A stretch of DNA of 64,000 nucleotides from Reticulitermes lucifugus (lineage: Eukaryota > Arthropoda > Insecta > Blattodea > Rhinotermitidae). The stretch is taken from the NCBI GenBank assembly GCA_026260175.1, contig JAKCWW010000215.1, forward strand, positions 47,411 through 111,410, in the 5' to 3' direction. This document shows, in pieces, positions 1 to 12,757 of this stretch; the first letter of the stretch is position 1, and each line of letters starts with the position of its first letter. The translations under genes were made by a program, and so were the position numbers. A model generated the notes under the pieces. It did not search any database. It was not told the origin of the DNA and was given only the letters and a program-made list of their open reading frames with translations.

Positions 1-2215
1 CATGAAACCTCGATGAAACGAGGAGGCCCAGGCCCATATAAGGCTGTCGAGCCATAAAAAAAAATTAGATGGAGGTGAGTAGTCAGCTTGACACTCTGTG
101 CGCTTTATTCCCGGAGAAAGAGCCCCCGGTATCCGTTCGGTAGAAAGTTTGATGTGCCCCAGAGCTGGTATCAATGCTTTGGAGAGGAGAAAATCTTACC
201 CTGCTGGGAATGGAAAGATTATCGGTCCCTTTTGAGTAACTGATTCAATACTGTCGAACACAAAGCCCCCTGCATATCGAACGACTGGCGGAATAAACTT
301 TCGCACTTAATCATACAATACTTAGTTCGTGTGCCGACTGATGTTATTTAACGATGCTGTCTCAATTGCTGATTTTAAGTAGGATGGTATAAGTTGGGTA
401 AATTGTCGTGAAGAATAGAAACGAGAGATGTAATTAGTATGAAATAACTTTTGAGCCTTTTGCATTGAGAGCAAAATGAAGCTCACCAAAGGTCACAGAA
501 CAGCACGTAACCTGGTCCAGTTCGAACAGGATATATTGCAGTACGTCTAGAGAGAATACGTTATTAAATGTTAATTATGAACCCTGTCAAACGCAGTTTA
601 CGTTCCTCGTATCACGGGGTCAAAACAGAACTGTTGCAGAAGTGTGGGCTTGTGTGTTTAATCCTCGTAAACGTAGTGTACAACCTGCTTTCAGTGTTCA
701 ACAAGAGTAAAATTGAGGCGCCTTCGCGTAACCATTGTTTCCGTGAGAAAGCAATACATAGTAGATGTTATGGGTGCGTGTCTGTAGCCTTAGTTATCCA
801 GCATGCAAAGCGCTTACGCCATATTACATTGTCGTCTGTGGCCTCTGGCTGTGCTATATTTTTCCACATTATCTCATAAACGGCACGATTTTCGGAAAGA
901 AAATTTATTGGACATAAAATGTGTTTTGATTTTCTCTACAACTTTTGTAGGAAACATCTCTCATTCTGAGAAGAATTCAACGATATATGATCATAAATGT
1001 ACACAGGTCTTCATGTAAAGAACCGTTATTCTTGTCAGATTTGAATCGAACTTGAATTTTCTCGACCGATTTTCGAAAAATGCTCAAATATTAAATTTCA
1101 TGAAAATCCGTCCTGTGGGAGCCGAGTTGTTTCATGCCGACGGACGGACGGACATGACGAAGCTAATTTTCGCATTTTTCGCAGTTTTTCGAACGCGCCT
1201 AAAGACCCAGCATTTTGCCCTCGGTGTATGTTTCGTTTGTTGCGCCAACCTAATAAGCAGTAGTGCTTACCCTAATTAGCATTAACCGGTTCGTCTTTGT
1301 AATGATGGGACCGCTGTTTTTTTGATTTGGGAACGGAATTTTTTTAGTGTTATTTTGAACATAAGGATTAGAATGTTTTAACAGCCTTGGTTACTTTATA
1401 AACCTATAGTCGGTTTCTGCGACACGTGTCTGACGTGTAACGTGCACGTCCACGGTTTAGCCGTGTGTTATCCTTGCGTTATAGGATGGAATTGCGGCGC
1501 GAGGATGAAGTGGAGCCATACGTAAGTCTCCAAGTGGGAGTTACTGGTTATTTTTTTGTTGGCCAACGAGCTATGATGTGATGGGAGGAATTCTGGACGG
1601 AAATTGCCAAGCATTGAGAGATCCTGAGTGAACCTTTGTGGTTGTACTGCAGAGTGGGTTCCGGTTTGTAGGTATAAGAACGCCACTGTTACAGAAACGC
1701 AATACGTGCTCGTACCATTTTCACCCTATGATGAAATGCTATGCGCAGACAGCCAGTTTCTTACCTGCTTTACTTCATCTCTCCTCTGAAGGTTGCGTTG
1801 GTACCCTTACGGTAGGGTAGGTTAGTAGGCAAGGTTTGTGTTAGACCCCTGGAGGATTCTTTCAGGAACCCGATGTCGTATTACCATTGTGTGCTGTTTA
1901 CCTGAAAGAATGGTGTTTTACATATCATACTAGATGGTGGTTCTGTCTTACCCTTTTACGGTCTTTAGAAAGGAAAGTATTTTGGACGGCAAAGAATAAA
2001 AATGATAGATTCTTTGGTATGTACTCCGCTCCATGGAATAGTTACATTGAAGCCGTGGAAAGCAGTCCTATGCTTGGTGGAGTGACGTTGCTCGAAGCTT
2101 CTCAATTTGTTCTTCTTGTTTTCGCCTTTGAGTCCAGTCAAGGAAATATGATATAACCCATTTCGCTGTTTGCTAGCGAAGGTTATCACAGTCGACATCG
2201 TGTCAACGGATCAGG
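1..2215. other. Intergenic DNA, no gene recognised
   Basis: Only short open frames occur on either strand and none resembles a known protein. The first 60 bases (a GGCCCAGGCCCATATAAGG-type stretch followed by an A-run at 56-65) look like the 3' end of a retroposon, but this is a weak resemblance. Base composition is CpG-rich, like the rest of the first 22 kb. Confidence 0.4.
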
Positions 2216-2219
2216 TTGG

Positions 2220-2425
2220 TGTGAAAATAGCACTTGTATTCAGGAGGTATCCGATTCGAACTCGGCTGTAACACCGTCTTATTTCATCAGCCTGTCCAGG
2301 AAAAGGCCGGGATAGTATGCAGATTAGGCCACGACCGCTTCCTTCCAAGTCCATTTCCAGTCATCATTCACCAATTATCGTATCATCGATGCTATAGTAC
2401 AATCAGAACTCCCAGGTCGTAAAAT
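2220..2425 (+). repeat. Degenerate SINE fragment (family C)
   Basis: A tRNA-type B-box-like element (GATTCGAACTC near 2252) is followed by a tail containing TAGGCCACGACCGC, a C/T-rich stretch and ATCGATGCTATA. The same tail order recurs at 8760-8990 and more loosely at 19830-20010, so this is a dispersed family. No target duplication was identified. The copy is divergent and probably 5'-truncated. Confidence 0.5.
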
Positions 2426-2784
2426 GAAGCATAAAAAAGATTCATTTGACGACTGGATGGGAAAAGGGGGAAGATTCTCTGGAGGAGAAGCGTAACGGCT
2501 TGAGAGAGATGTAGAGGGAGTCGATCCTTGGCACTCCTTCCTTAGCTTCGGTATCTAACTATATACAGAGTAACTTAATGAACATTTCGGTCCGTAGTCT
2601 GTATTGCCCCAACGTCGCTTTTTAACTGCAAGTATTCCTTGATGTTCGATATGTCTCAGGCTCGACTCTCGATCCGGAAATTTATCTGGTTCAGATGCTG
2701 CGTACTCTTTAAGCCACACAGAACAAGTTGTGGGATGGCATCTCGAAATGAGGTACGACCGCTGCCTTCAACTGATTTCCAATT

Positions 2785-2960
2785 ACAGTCGAACCCAGTT
2801 ATAACGACATCGGATTATGTGACACCTCGTCTATAGCGTCAGATGTTCTGTGCTACCAATTAATTCGTCGCTATTAAGTATAACATTATACTCCTCGATT
2901 GTAACAACACTCGTTTATAACGACAAAAACTATTCAGTCCCCTTCATGATGTTTTAAGAG
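2785..2960 (+). mobile_element. pogo/Tigger-like terminal remnant
   Basis: The stretch opens with TACAGTCGAACCCAG and then TTATAACGACATCGG, the style of the terminal repeats of pogo/Tigger elements (TA target, then CAGT...). Shorter TTATAACGAC-like echoes occur within 180 bases. I did not find a matching opposite terminus, so this is at best one end of a decayed non-autonomous element. Confidence 0.35.
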
Positions 2961-5900
2961 AGTTCGACGGTATATCAATTAATATAAGCCTATTTACATC
3001 ATTGTATCATTGTAGGATATGTAATTGTAGGATTATTTGCGGGTTTCAGTCAAGACTTTCTTATGTTCATAGTTATCCTTCCTTACAGCCTGTGCTGTTG
3101 GATAACCTCATTAACTGTTTAAGTACAAAATTTGCGTGTTTTTTTCGTATGCAGATGTCTGTCTTTCACGATTACAGCCATGACCTATGCATGGCGTTTC
3201 AGTGTTGAGATCATTACGGTTTGTAATATTTAATCGTTTAAAGGAGTTAATAAAACAGCCTTGGTAAATGTACCGAAACACAACATGTTTCGGTACAGGT
3301 TTTCAGTGTGTGCATCCTTGGTTTCAAGGTAATGTTCAGGCGATATCGGAGTTCGCCCATGTGTGTGTAACTATTGCAGCATGCGACATTCGCCCCCGTA
3401 ACTCTTCTAAGGATTGTGACGTGGGCGGTTTGCAGTCATTTTCTTCTGCAGAACTTCAGAAGGAATTTTTTAGGGTGTATTTTGGGAACTTGGCAAAGAA
3501 ATTTGTCCCGCACGTCCCATCCACCTTCAGAAACGCTCTTACGTGCAAATGAAAATTGGTTTTCAATTTATCCGCATATTGGAGCATCTTTAGACAAAAC
3601 TGATGTGTTTTTCAGTGCAATTATCAGGTTCTTTGATTTTATCAGATACTGCCGTTATTTGCCTTTAAAGCACTGTGGTTGCTACTCGTATACGGACCAT
3701 ATGCTTTAACATTAAATGAACACATCTTGATTCTCAGAATATACAGTGACGAGCTTTAACCGTTTGGTTTCTTGATGCGGTGTTTTCAATGAAGTAGGAT
3801 GTGCATTTATTTCGGGTTTCAAAACTAATAAAAGCACCTGCTTTATATATACAGTATATATGTATATATATTCACTGTACGTGTGTGTGGGGGGGGGTGC
3901 TCAACTTTGAGCTCCATTTGTGTGTTGCAGCATGCTCTAATCTTGCGCGGATAAGGAGTGGTGTCTGGACTCTTGACATTCACAACCATAAAAAATTACA
4001 GGTAACGGTTTGAGAATTGTATAGTCTTTATTGTTAACATACAGCAATGCCTTGTGTCTGAGGCACGACGGAAACCTCAATATTTGGTCACCGACAAATC
4101 CTGTGACATTAGCCTATCGGCACACCTAGTACCTACCTGTAGAAATGTGCAGAGCATGTCCCACAGCTGTTCAGCGATTTGTTCGCATGTTGTCCAATTG
4201 GTTTGTGAGAGAAATGACGTGTAATGTCCAGTTAGACTTCCAGCCATTTCTTGAGCCTTTAATTTAGACAGTGAATTGGTGCCTAGGTAAGTCGTTTTGC
4301 GTTTTGAGTACCAAAGGTTTGCGTGTTGATTTGCCACAACTTCGTGGGTGGTGGCCGAGTTTATTGATTGGCGCACACGTAAGTCTAGTGGGCGATTCTA
4401 ATTTAACCGTTTGAGACAGAGTAAAGAATAAGTAATACTTGAAGAAGTGAGTGACATAACAAATGTTAACATTAGTATTTATTTATTTATTTATTTATAG
4501 TTCGTTCTCCGTTTGTGCTAGAAACTAAAGTCGGCAGAGACTTGCATCATTCTGTAACGAGGGAATGAACGCCGAAATGTTTACTCGTCTCGCAAGCCAC
4601 TTAAACCAAATGCCAGCCCTGGTACTTTGAGTCTGTGACCAGTAAGTTGACCCTGTTTGTAAGGTCTGTTTCATACATTCAATACACCATTAATGCTCAC
4701 TGGACGTAGGTTACCACCTGCTAGACAACACGGTGGCATAATCCAGAAGACCACATACCTAAATATTACCACTTACTGATTTTCATACCATTCCTCCTGC
4801 GTCAAGTAAGTCACTTCGGATGAATTGCTCGTGACCACGAGAGCCAGCGCCCGTCTTCAAATCCTGAAGCAATGAGACTACTTCAGCGTGTTCCGTACAT
4901 TTAAATAGGTCAGATTTTAACATGTTTCACATCAAGGAGTCTTCATACGGCAAGTGTATAATGTTATCATGTCAATTTTGTAGCAGCTTTACGCACCAAT
5001 CTTCGCTCAAAACTAAGCCTTCCGAAGCACATGGGGTGGTATGACTTCTTAGTTTTCAGCAAGTTCGGCGCGAAGGACGTGGTTGCCATGCCAACATGTA
5101 ACACACCCATGGTGGTTCGCATTGATCGAAGAAACCCCATTCTCTCTCTGTCTCTTTCTCCGTTCCTTTGCAAAGAGTTCAGAACTTAAAGCCGAGGGGG
5201 CGTTATCTCTTGATGTATCCTTCAGGACACTTCCTTATTCAGGACGTTCCTTGTTACCGTGTTTACCCTAATATCCACTTTTGCTTTAAATATCTACCGG
5301 AAAATTTGATTGCTCGGTGTGGTTGCACACATTCATTTCCGGTAGGCATTTTAACTTAATGGAAGACATCCCGCTGTGTTTTATACATTAATTTATTGAT
5401 AAGTGAGTCACTGTCAAATGCAACTGTCTGTTTATTGTGTAACAATAAGCAACATGTACTTGTTTCAGTCCTGACGGACCATCATCGTGCTATGTGTAAA
5501 AGTTATGAAATGGAAGATAATTGTAAACACCATATGTATACACTTCGTATGAGATGTCACATTTTTAAATTTATTAAAATTGAGTCCAAAGTTGTTTTAT
5601 TTTGTAGTTTTGTTTATTGATGTTTGTTAAGATTTGCTATACTACAGCATTTAAATTAAAATTAATAATGACAGGTACAATATTGGATTTGTTCTAAGTT
5701 GTCTTTAACATTTTTAGACACGCGCACAGTTTCTGTCATACATTATAAGAGGTCGACGTATTTGTTTTTATGCTGTTGTAAACGATTTATATGTGTTATT
5801 TTACCTTTTATTTTATATTACTTTTTTAAGTTGGTCTATCTTTGCCCTCTATATATGTTTTTTCCGTTTTCTGCAGGAAGGCGGTTTTAGTACAAACTTT

Positions 5901-6950
5901 TGCTCTCATGTGCCTTCCTGTTATTACACGCGTCAGAAACTGCTTTTGAAAGTGTTGCAGCTTGTGGCACCGTGCAGTCCGTCCGATCGTTTCGGAAAGA
6001 CACTGCATGTAATTTGTAGAAGACATTACTTGAACATATTGCCTGTATGTTCAGTATAGAGACTTTCTACCTTGAAGATGGAGGCATTAGGTTTACTCCG
6101 AAAGAGTGCTGCCCGTATATCAGAACACTCGGTATCATACTCCGTCATATCGATTTTGTGTTGAAGTTTATTTCTCCTATTACCACAAGCATGAACAGCT
6201 TGGTTGACATTATCAACGAGATCTTTGCAAAAAAATGCGTAATGTGTTAACAGTTGTTTATTGCATTAAAAGCTTGGGTATACTTTGTGCAACTTACTCC
6301 CACCCACTTACACATACACATACACACACATGTGAGTATATTATTTTTCTTCGGTTTAACACTTCGAAATTTCGGCGCGCATTAAGGCAGCATTTGATTG
6401 AACACAGAGCCACAGAACGTGGCAACGTATGACTGTAAAGTGGAAGTACTGTGTAAGTAAAACTGAATAAGAGTGTTACAGCTAGTGAGAAGTAATAAAG
6501 TAGGGCAGTAACTTGATAAATGTGCAGAAACACATTAGGCTTCAGTTCCTTAGTCGCGTATGGCAGTTCGTTTCCTGGCTGTGCAGTGGTGTCATCGGCC
6601 TTTGTAAAAACTTTGAAACAATCAGTTGGTTTCACGGGTCAAAATTCATGAACAGCTGTCCGGAAGTTGGATAGGGCGTGGGGGACCAGTTTTCTTGGCC
6701 ACTGAAGACCTGTCATGGCACACATAACGATAATGTTTACAGACTACCGTTGTCACGGTCCGTGGCAGAGGGTGAGTGTCACACGATTGCTGAAGTCGAC
6801 ATGGATCGAGTTCCAATATCGCCTGGTTATTTTCTACGTAAGCATGCGCACATTGAACATTTGTAGACAAATCTTGACGTCTGTCTCTGTGTTTATCAAG
6901 CTATTTCGTTACAATTCGTGTTGTCAAACACTACGGATAGTATTTTGTAG
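2961..6950. other. Intergenic DNA, no gene recognised
   Basis: No exon or RNA gene is recognised. The longest open frames (3374-3709 plus strand, 4077-4376 minus strand, 6294-6635 minus strand) have no familiar domain. A (TTTA)n tract lies near 4475-4498, a TA/GT-rich tract with a G-run near 3846-3897 and a CA-rich tract near 6308-6332. A copy of a dispersed repeat is listed separately at 4700-4780. Confidence 0.4.
4700..4780 (+). repeat. Dispersed repeat with CCAGAAGACC end (family R)
   Basis: The stretch ACCTGCTAGACAACACGGTG followed by GCATAATCCAGAAGACC matches, with substitutions, stretches at 15268-15305, 23108-23155 and 24520-24555, and in reverse orientation at 23650-23700. This is a family of short inverted-repeat-type elements whose name I do not know. 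Confidence 0.5.
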
Positions 6951-6954
6951 AACA

Positions 6955-7060
6955 CTACCAGTACAGAACCCAGTGGGTGCCGAGGTCCGTTCGGCCGGGG
7001 CTTGAAGCTGGCCACTCCTCGTATGCCTTCATGGCGTGGTGCTTAGTTCAACACTGGGAC
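6955..7060 (+). repeat. SINE fragment (family A)
   Basis: GGGTGCCGAGGTCCGTTCGG, then GGCCGGGGCTTGAAG and TATGCCTTCATGGCGTGGTG, match the 3' half of the SINE at 9480-9765 and the copies near 21 kb. The tRNA-like head is missing, so the copy is 5'-truncated. Confidence 0.6.
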
Positions 7061-7099
7061 ACCACGTTTATCTTTTGTATGTAATTAACCCTCATCTTG

Positions 7100-7330
7100 A
7101 TAATTGATTTTGCTCGCACTTGCCGTCACTGTATGTGTGATGGCAAGACAGTCTCCACAACACAACAAAGCGGGCACAGACCTGCGTCTCGAGCAGGTTT
7201 TGAACTCGCTGTCCTAGTGCCTGAGCTCTCTACGTGCTGACGTCTGCAATATTTTTCTCCTAATATGCACACTTGTACTGCAGCCATACTCCTTCCGCAC
7301 ACGTCACTGTGATAAACCCCCATGAGCCCG
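7100..7330 (-). repeat. Possible tRNA-headed SINE, minus strand
   Basis: On the minus strand the stretch includes GCGAGTTCAAAACCTGC, a B-box-like sequence, preceded by CTCAGGCACTAGGAC. No second copy was recognised in the window and no target duplication was found. It may equally be a decayed tRNA-like sequence. Confidence 0.25.
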
Positions 7331-8440
7331 CATCCGGTATAAATGCATTTGTGTCTACACTGAGTCAGTTCATTGCCCGTAACTGTCGTGAACGCAGGGT
7401 TTCAAGGGTGTTCTATTCACTGGAAGAGTTCTTATGCCCATTCAGTGCGAGTGCCGGAATAATACCTTGAATCACTTTTAGTACTGGTGTAAAGCCCGTT
7501 GAATATTAATTGAAAGTTTTATTTATTTACTTATTTATTCGTTTCTGTCCCTCATTTTCATACCTCCATCTCCTAACGCCCTCCTCCCGTGTTCCTTTCA
7601 CATACCATTTGTGTGTCCGTCTTTTCGTCATTCCTCTCCCCATCCGTTTCACCCTTTCCGTTACGTCAAAACGCGTTACGTACATGTTGCTGTAGACATG
7701 CCATTCATTATAGGGGGTAAACAACGAAAAATATTAGTTGTGCTGCGTACTACGTTCTTTGGAAGTTTCTCCAGAGATTTGCATCTTGTGTGGGAGAAGG
7801 CAAACAATCTAAACTACATACATACATACATACATACATACATACATACCTTAGCTTTGGTAATTACATAACCTATGTGAAAGTATGTACACGTGTTTTC
7901 GAATGAAGCATCGAAATTGACTATAACGCCCTCTGCTAGTTTCTGAAAGTAACTGTGTCCTCTGTGAGCGCAACAATACATACTCGTATTACTTCAAACT
8001 GACTTTATACAGGATAAGACTGAACCAGTAAGTAAAATTTAAATTCCTTACTATAGCTAGACACCTTGTATTGGAGGCGTACAGAAGAGACGTGGAGGCA
8101 AGGCTCCCTGCATTCCAGATCTCGAGAGTGTGTGTAGGTGAGTGATTAGTTTCACGCTTCAACCGCTTTGTTTATGTGAAAAGAGCCCCTCGTACATTGG
8201 ATAGGAGGCTTGTTGGTGTCAGTGGTAGACCTGGACTCCGTCGTGTCAGTGAGTGTACGCTCGCTGTACTTCTCATCAAATCGTCATCGAGCCCTGTAAC
8301 CGCTAATTTCATTGGCAGATGTGTGTCAATCGCCGTATCCATGCGATCCAGGACTGCTCGAAGAACAGGATGTGTGGACACTTGGACGTACAGCGGCGTT
8401 CTGGGACGTTACGCCGCACGCCATGTTGAGTGGTAAATAG
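7331..8440. other. Intergenic DNA with one microsatellite
   Basis: No gene recognised. A pyrimidine-rich block lies at 7540-7660 and a (CATA)n microsatellite at 7815-7849. Confidence 0.4.
7815..7849 (+). repeat. (CATA)n microsatellite
   Basis: About eight uninterrupted CATA units are visible. Confidence 0.95.
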
Positions 8441-8443
8441 ACA

Positions 8444-8556
8444 GCGACGTTTCGAAGGACCGAGTATCACCACCTTCAGGGTCAAGCAGTCCAAGAAGAG
8501 TGACTTGGACTTGGTTGATCCTGAAGGTGGTGGCACTACGGTCCTTCGAAACGTCG
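8444..8556. repeat. Foldback (inverted-repeat) element, 113 bp
   Basis: The left arm (8444-8485) contains GACGTTTCGAAGGACCG and ACCACCTTCAGG. The right arm (8515-8556) is its near-perfect reverse complement, with CCTGAAGGTGGTGG and CGGTCCTTCGAAACGTC. The loop is about 29 bases. The arms carry the TTTCG...CTTCAGG module that recurs elsewhere in the window. Confidence 0.8.
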
Positions 8557-8741
8557 GTAACTATTTAACTCGGCATAACATCCCAGAAGATTTGGATCTT
8601 CAATGGGATCTCGATTTCGAATCTCTCTTGGGAGAATCGATGTATGTCTTTTTTTCTGTATTGTGTTGTGATGACAGGAGCCTTGGGACTGATCCGTCGA
8701 AGGATACCAGTTGATGTAAATAAGGATTTATGAGAGGGGGG

Positions 8742-8760
8742 AAGAGAGAGAGAGAGAGAG
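8742..8760 (+). repeat. (GA)n microsatellite
   Basis: A short run of GA dinucleotides immediately upstream of a SINE copy. Confidence 0.85.
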
Positions 8761-8990
8761 CGGTAAGCCCGCCTGTTTCGTGTTCGTGGGGTCCGGGGTT
8801 AAAATCCTGGCCAGGAAACCGGCTATTCTGACAACTTTTTCGTCGTTTTCCTCAGAACTAACAGACATGTACAGAGGTAGTACATCACAGTAGGCCACGA
8901 TCACTTTCTCCTGTGTGCTTTCCAACTCATTATTCGTCCAATCACTCGATGCTATATAGCGTGAGCTGCTGACAGCGTCATTAAATAACC
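8760..8990 (+). repeat. SINE (family C)
   Basis: A tRNA-like head with a B-box-like GGGGTTAAAATCCTGG (about 8796-8811) is followed by a body with AGTAGGCCACGATCAC, CACTCGATGCTATATAGC and a 3' end GTCATTAAATAACCATGAAT. The body is shared with 2220-2425. A 3' end in a TTAAATAACC motif fits a retroposon mobilised by a LINE, but no target duplication was confirmed. Confidence 0.65.
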
Positions 8991-8999
8991 ATGAATAAG

Positions 9000-9470
9000 T
9001 AGGAGTACAGAGCCTCTAACAATACAGGAGACAAAGTGTCTATTCGAGCTATAGGTCCTAGACGTATTGATCATGGTGCCACAGTCAGAAAGCAGAGTTC
9101 AGTCATCAACAACGGCATTTTCGTGCTTCCACTGATGAAGTGGAGGAAGGAATCCAGTTTTCTGTCACTGGGCTTGAGGTAGACAGAAACAGAAAGCTAT
9201 TCTAACATGAGCTTACTACTGAAAAGGACTAAGTGTAATTTTTCTGTTTCCTACCGCGGAGCAGTAGAGAACAAATAAATGTGGAAACTTTATTCCCTAC
9301 TGTTCTCAGTACGTACGGTAGACACTGCTGGTAAAGGGATTGCAAGTATTGCGCTAGTGTTTTAATGTAATTCGAATCATTTTCCTTTTTAATATCAGTG
9401 TGAGTTAATTTCTTAATCAGAGTAATGGTCTTTGTTTATAGGCTGCCATACTCGTACATTGTGATACAGA
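9000..9470. other. Intergenic DNA, nothing recognised
   Basis: No open frame of note, no RNA gene and no repeat recognised within the window. Confidence 0.4.
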
Positions 9471-9479
9471 CAGCCACCG

Positions 9480-9765
9480 CATAATGCCTGGACTGCGGTC
9501 CTGGATGGCCGAGGAATCGTTCGAACCCCAGGAAGGGCAGGAGAGGTTTTTTTTTCTCTTGAAGATACAGATCGTTTCGGGGAGGGGGGGGCCTTCCAGC
9601 CGCCTATTCAATGGGTGCCGGTGCTTATTTCCCCGAGGGTTAAGCGGCCGGGTAGTGAAACTGGTCACTCACCTCCATTTTGTGTCACTTCCCCATATGC
9701 CTTCATGGCGTGGTGGCGAATTAAGCGTGTGGAGAACTTTACCTTTATTATTGCGATATTGTCAA
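9480..9765 (+). repeat. SINE (family A), near full length
   Basis: A tRNA-like head with a B-box-like ATCGTTCGAACCCC (9517-9530) is followed by a T-run, GGGCCTTCCAGCCGCC, AAGCGGCCGGGTAGTGAAAC and TATGCCTTCATGGCGTGGTG. It ends in GAACTTTACCTTTATT. The same order is seen in the copy at 21037-21327, which has a clear target duplication. Apparent open frames here are shadows of the repeat. Confidence 0.75.
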
Positions 9766-9769
9766 GGAA

Positions 9770-10845
9770 ATTGTAATCATAACAGGTTTTTGCATCCAGC
9801 AAAAAAATGTCTACCGTATTTACAGATTTATAGCACAGGATGTACATCGCCTGCAGTGGGTGCATTAAGGTGAAATACATTGTTATGACTAGACATGGCT
9901 TGTGATCACGCACAATGAAACTTCCATGAGACTCGGTTTTCCTTTGTGCTAATTTAACTTTAAAATTCAGAATAATTAAAAATGTACCGGCTCTATATCA
10001 TCATCATACTTGAAGACGGATGCTATACACAGTGTGACATTGGTATGTCAGTTCTGTGCTCGCTTGGAGACAGCTCCATCCGTCTCGATGATACGAGAAC
10101 AGATAACGATAATTATTTCGCCCCTTCATTTCCCACACAGTTATTTCGTGTTATGTCCGAATATCTGTAATACCAGTGGTACACAAATTTTCCAACAAAA
10201 AGCTACAAGCCACCTCAAAATTGTAGGCGCCTGAAGGGTAACGTGAAACAAGTGACTGAGAACCCACAGATATTAGACGCCACGGCACAATTTAGTCGCG
10301 CGGGCGACCTGGCATCTTGATTACTGCACCACCGCTAATACGTGTTTCTTTTCGTGTGCTTACCAAATGTTGGCTGTTGTGTGCGTAGCTTTCCTGCTTT
10401 GCAGTCAGACGTTCCGAGACAAGAAATGTGATTCGAGGTTTTTTTGGCAGTGATTATGAAGATTAAAATCTTCAAGGTTGCAACATCAAGAAGTTTGGTA
10501 CTCGTAGATTAGCTACCAACGTCACGAAACTGCGTCATCCCAGGATACCGCAATCATCGCAAATGAGTTTCTCCTCTTCCTGAACACGATAGACGTTTCA
10601 AACTCATACAGACAGCTCGTAGTGATTATTGTATTATTTACTTTAACTCTTTAAAGCCCAGTGGTTGATTTATTTACATTAAAAAATTTACATTCTGCCC
10701 ACAGATTGTATTTCTGTTGTTTTATCTCAAAACAAACAGCAATGATTTCCGTATACAGCATTAACTGGTGGTTTATGGGGAGCGAGTGTGTTTACTGCGC
10801 GGTACGAACTAAATCTTTAAATGTAATTAGGTTCATTTGCGTCAT
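9770..10845. other. Intergenic DNA, nothing recognised
   Basis: Only short open frames without recognisable similarity. Confidence 0.4.
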
Positions 10846-11095
10846 GTTAGGCCGTGCCATGGCTCAGGCCGTCTCACCATCCTCTCGCCGCGCAGGTCCA
10901 GTTTCGATCCCGGGCCAGTCCGTGTGAGATTTGTGGTGAACAAAATGGCACTAGGAGAGGTTTTTCCAAGTAGCCTACTTCGGTTTTCCCCTGTCATTAT
11001 CACTCCGCCGATGCTTCACATCCGTCTTCGTCTTAAATCTACTCTAGCCAGAAGGACAAACAGGCGAAGCCTGGAAACCTTAAAAAAGGCGACGC
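10846..11095 (+). repeat. tRNA-headed SINE (family D)
   Basis: The sequence GCCATGGCTCAGGCCGTC resembles an A box and CAGTTTCGATCCCGGGCC a B box, spaced as in a tRNA-derived promoter. The body runs through AGGTTTTTCCAAGTAGCC to a region ending near AGGCGAAGCCTGG. Only one copy is present in the window, so the family assignment rests on promoter-like boxes. Confidence 0.55.
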
Positions 11096-11099
11096 TCTG

Positions 11100-11935
11100 T
11101 CGAAAATCGGGGAGCATTGGATAGAAAAGTATACTTTCGCATTTTCTTCCTCGAATTAGTACCGCTGTTATCAGAAGAACACGCGTACAAAGCGTGAGAA
11201 CTTTCAAACAAGGCGCTGCTGTTGATCATGTCGGACGGCACTGGACAGAAAGTGCTTTCAAATTGTTTTTTTCGTCTTTAAATCGTTTATCCTGCATGTT
11301 TTTGTTGTCACAGGTGAGGGACCCGAATATTTTTGTCTGAATTGCAAATAAGTATGCAAGTAAGCAGAAACTATGTATTTACTTACATCTATTTATTTGT
11401 TACTTGTGTATTTAATGTTTATTTAACGACGTCAGTAGCTCATATATTGCAACTAAAAGATCTCCCGTGTCTGTGTATACAACTCGCTGTTTATGTTTTC
11501 GCCTAGTAAATCATCAGCGTAGACCAGGCGTTGACGTGCTGCATTCAGTTTCAGTTCCTCCTGGCTTTCTTTGACCTTCCTGATGGCATATTCTAAAGCA
11601 AGGGGTGATCAGTGAAGCCTGGTGTCGCCTTCCTGAAATTTAAATTAACCCAAGATGGAATGCCGGTAACAATTACGAAAATTGTGATAGCCATGCTTGA
11701 AATAATACATTATGTGCTCACGTGCCTACGCTAGCTAGTTCAGTACGTGGGAATATTCAGACTTCAATAGCCGGGTTTTAATCAGGATGAAATTGAATAC
11801 TTTAAAATCGAAAGCAAAGTTAAAAAACAATAGCATTAAGGAATTTTCTTGTTTCAGACCATTCTGAATAGGAAACTTATCAGATGTTTATACCACTACG
11901 GATTTTACTCTAGGTTTAATTTAAACACACTGTAT
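11100..11935. other. Intergenic DNA, nothing recognised
   Basis: No coding, RNA or repeat feature could be supported. Confidence 0.4.
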
Positions 11936-11937
11936 TG

Positions 11938-12165
11938 AGCTTAAAATTTCCTGGGTACAATAAACCCAGTGGGAATACTATATAAAATTCCCTTTGTAAC
12001 TGAATCATAGGCGTTCTTTAAACCTGCAAGTAGCTGATATACTCTTTCGTTGTACTCCCATTTTTTTCCCTGTGTGTGACGCATGCGGGACATTGTGCTC
12101 AGTAGGCGATTTGTTTCGTCGAAATCCATACTGATGATCCGCAGTAAGTTTGTGTACGGATTTAG
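11938..12165 (-). mobile_element. LINE reverse-transcriptase remnant
   Basis: On the minus strand, adjacent frames encode DHQYGFRRNKSPTEHN, then KKWEYNERVYQLLAGLKNAY and DSV. This is the start of the catalytic fingers/palm of a non-LTR reverse transcriptase (family pattern: HQ.GFR...STTDQ, then EKKWEYN...F.DFKKAYDSV). The frame changes at least once and the asp-containing motif is altered (LKNAYDSV), so it is dead. At its upstream end (12165-12265) it abuts a copy of the dispersed family R repeat (TTGAGGTTCTCACAG on the minus strand). Confidence 0.75.
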
Positions 12166-12699
12166 GTCTTCTGGGATATTGCGCTGTGTTTTTCGAAACG
12201 TCGTCAACTCTGACCCGAATGACAGTGTAACATCCCTTTTGAATCTTCGCCATCACCGCTGTGAGAACCTCAAATCTCGCAAGTTCGTCTACATATGCTG
12301 GTTAAACTGGATGTGCCGTGAAAATTACTACAGTTAGTTTTATCGTTCTTAAAAATACTGGTGCGTATAGCGATAATCTCCTTACACTGCTGGAGTCAGA
12401 TCTTCTTTATTGCAAAATAAGTTACGAGTTTCTTGACCTGAGAACGGATTTTTCTTAGCAGTTTCAACCTCAAGTCTCGCTAAGCTGAAATCCTAATGGA
12501 TCTGGCGTGTTGTCTGCCTACTTTTAACCCCGCGTATATTCAGTGACTGGCATAAGTGATTCTGCCTATTCAGATAGCTCTGTAAATTTGCAAACAGATG
12601 ACCCTTATTTACCAAGTTCTGCACTAGAACCCTTTATAAATTCACGTCTGTGTACATGTCCCCTTATATTATTACTGTTTATTAATTTTACCTTTCAGA

Positions 12700-12720
12700 T
12701 ATTCTCTCTCTCTCTCTTTG
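12700..12720 (+). repeat. (CT)n tract
   Basis: Short TCTCTCTCTC tract. Confidence 0.8.
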
Positions 12721-12757
12721 TTTCCTTAAATATCTACTAGTTTCACGGCTTACATTA

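Noticed and set aside
3268-3709. Overlapping plus-strand open frames as a gene or transposase
   Set aside because: The translated stretches did not match a family and the frame changes; not enough to call.
4077-4376. 99-residue minus-strand protein
   Set aside because: No recognisable domain, no splice context and no homologue that I know; a chance open frame is likely in this much sequence.
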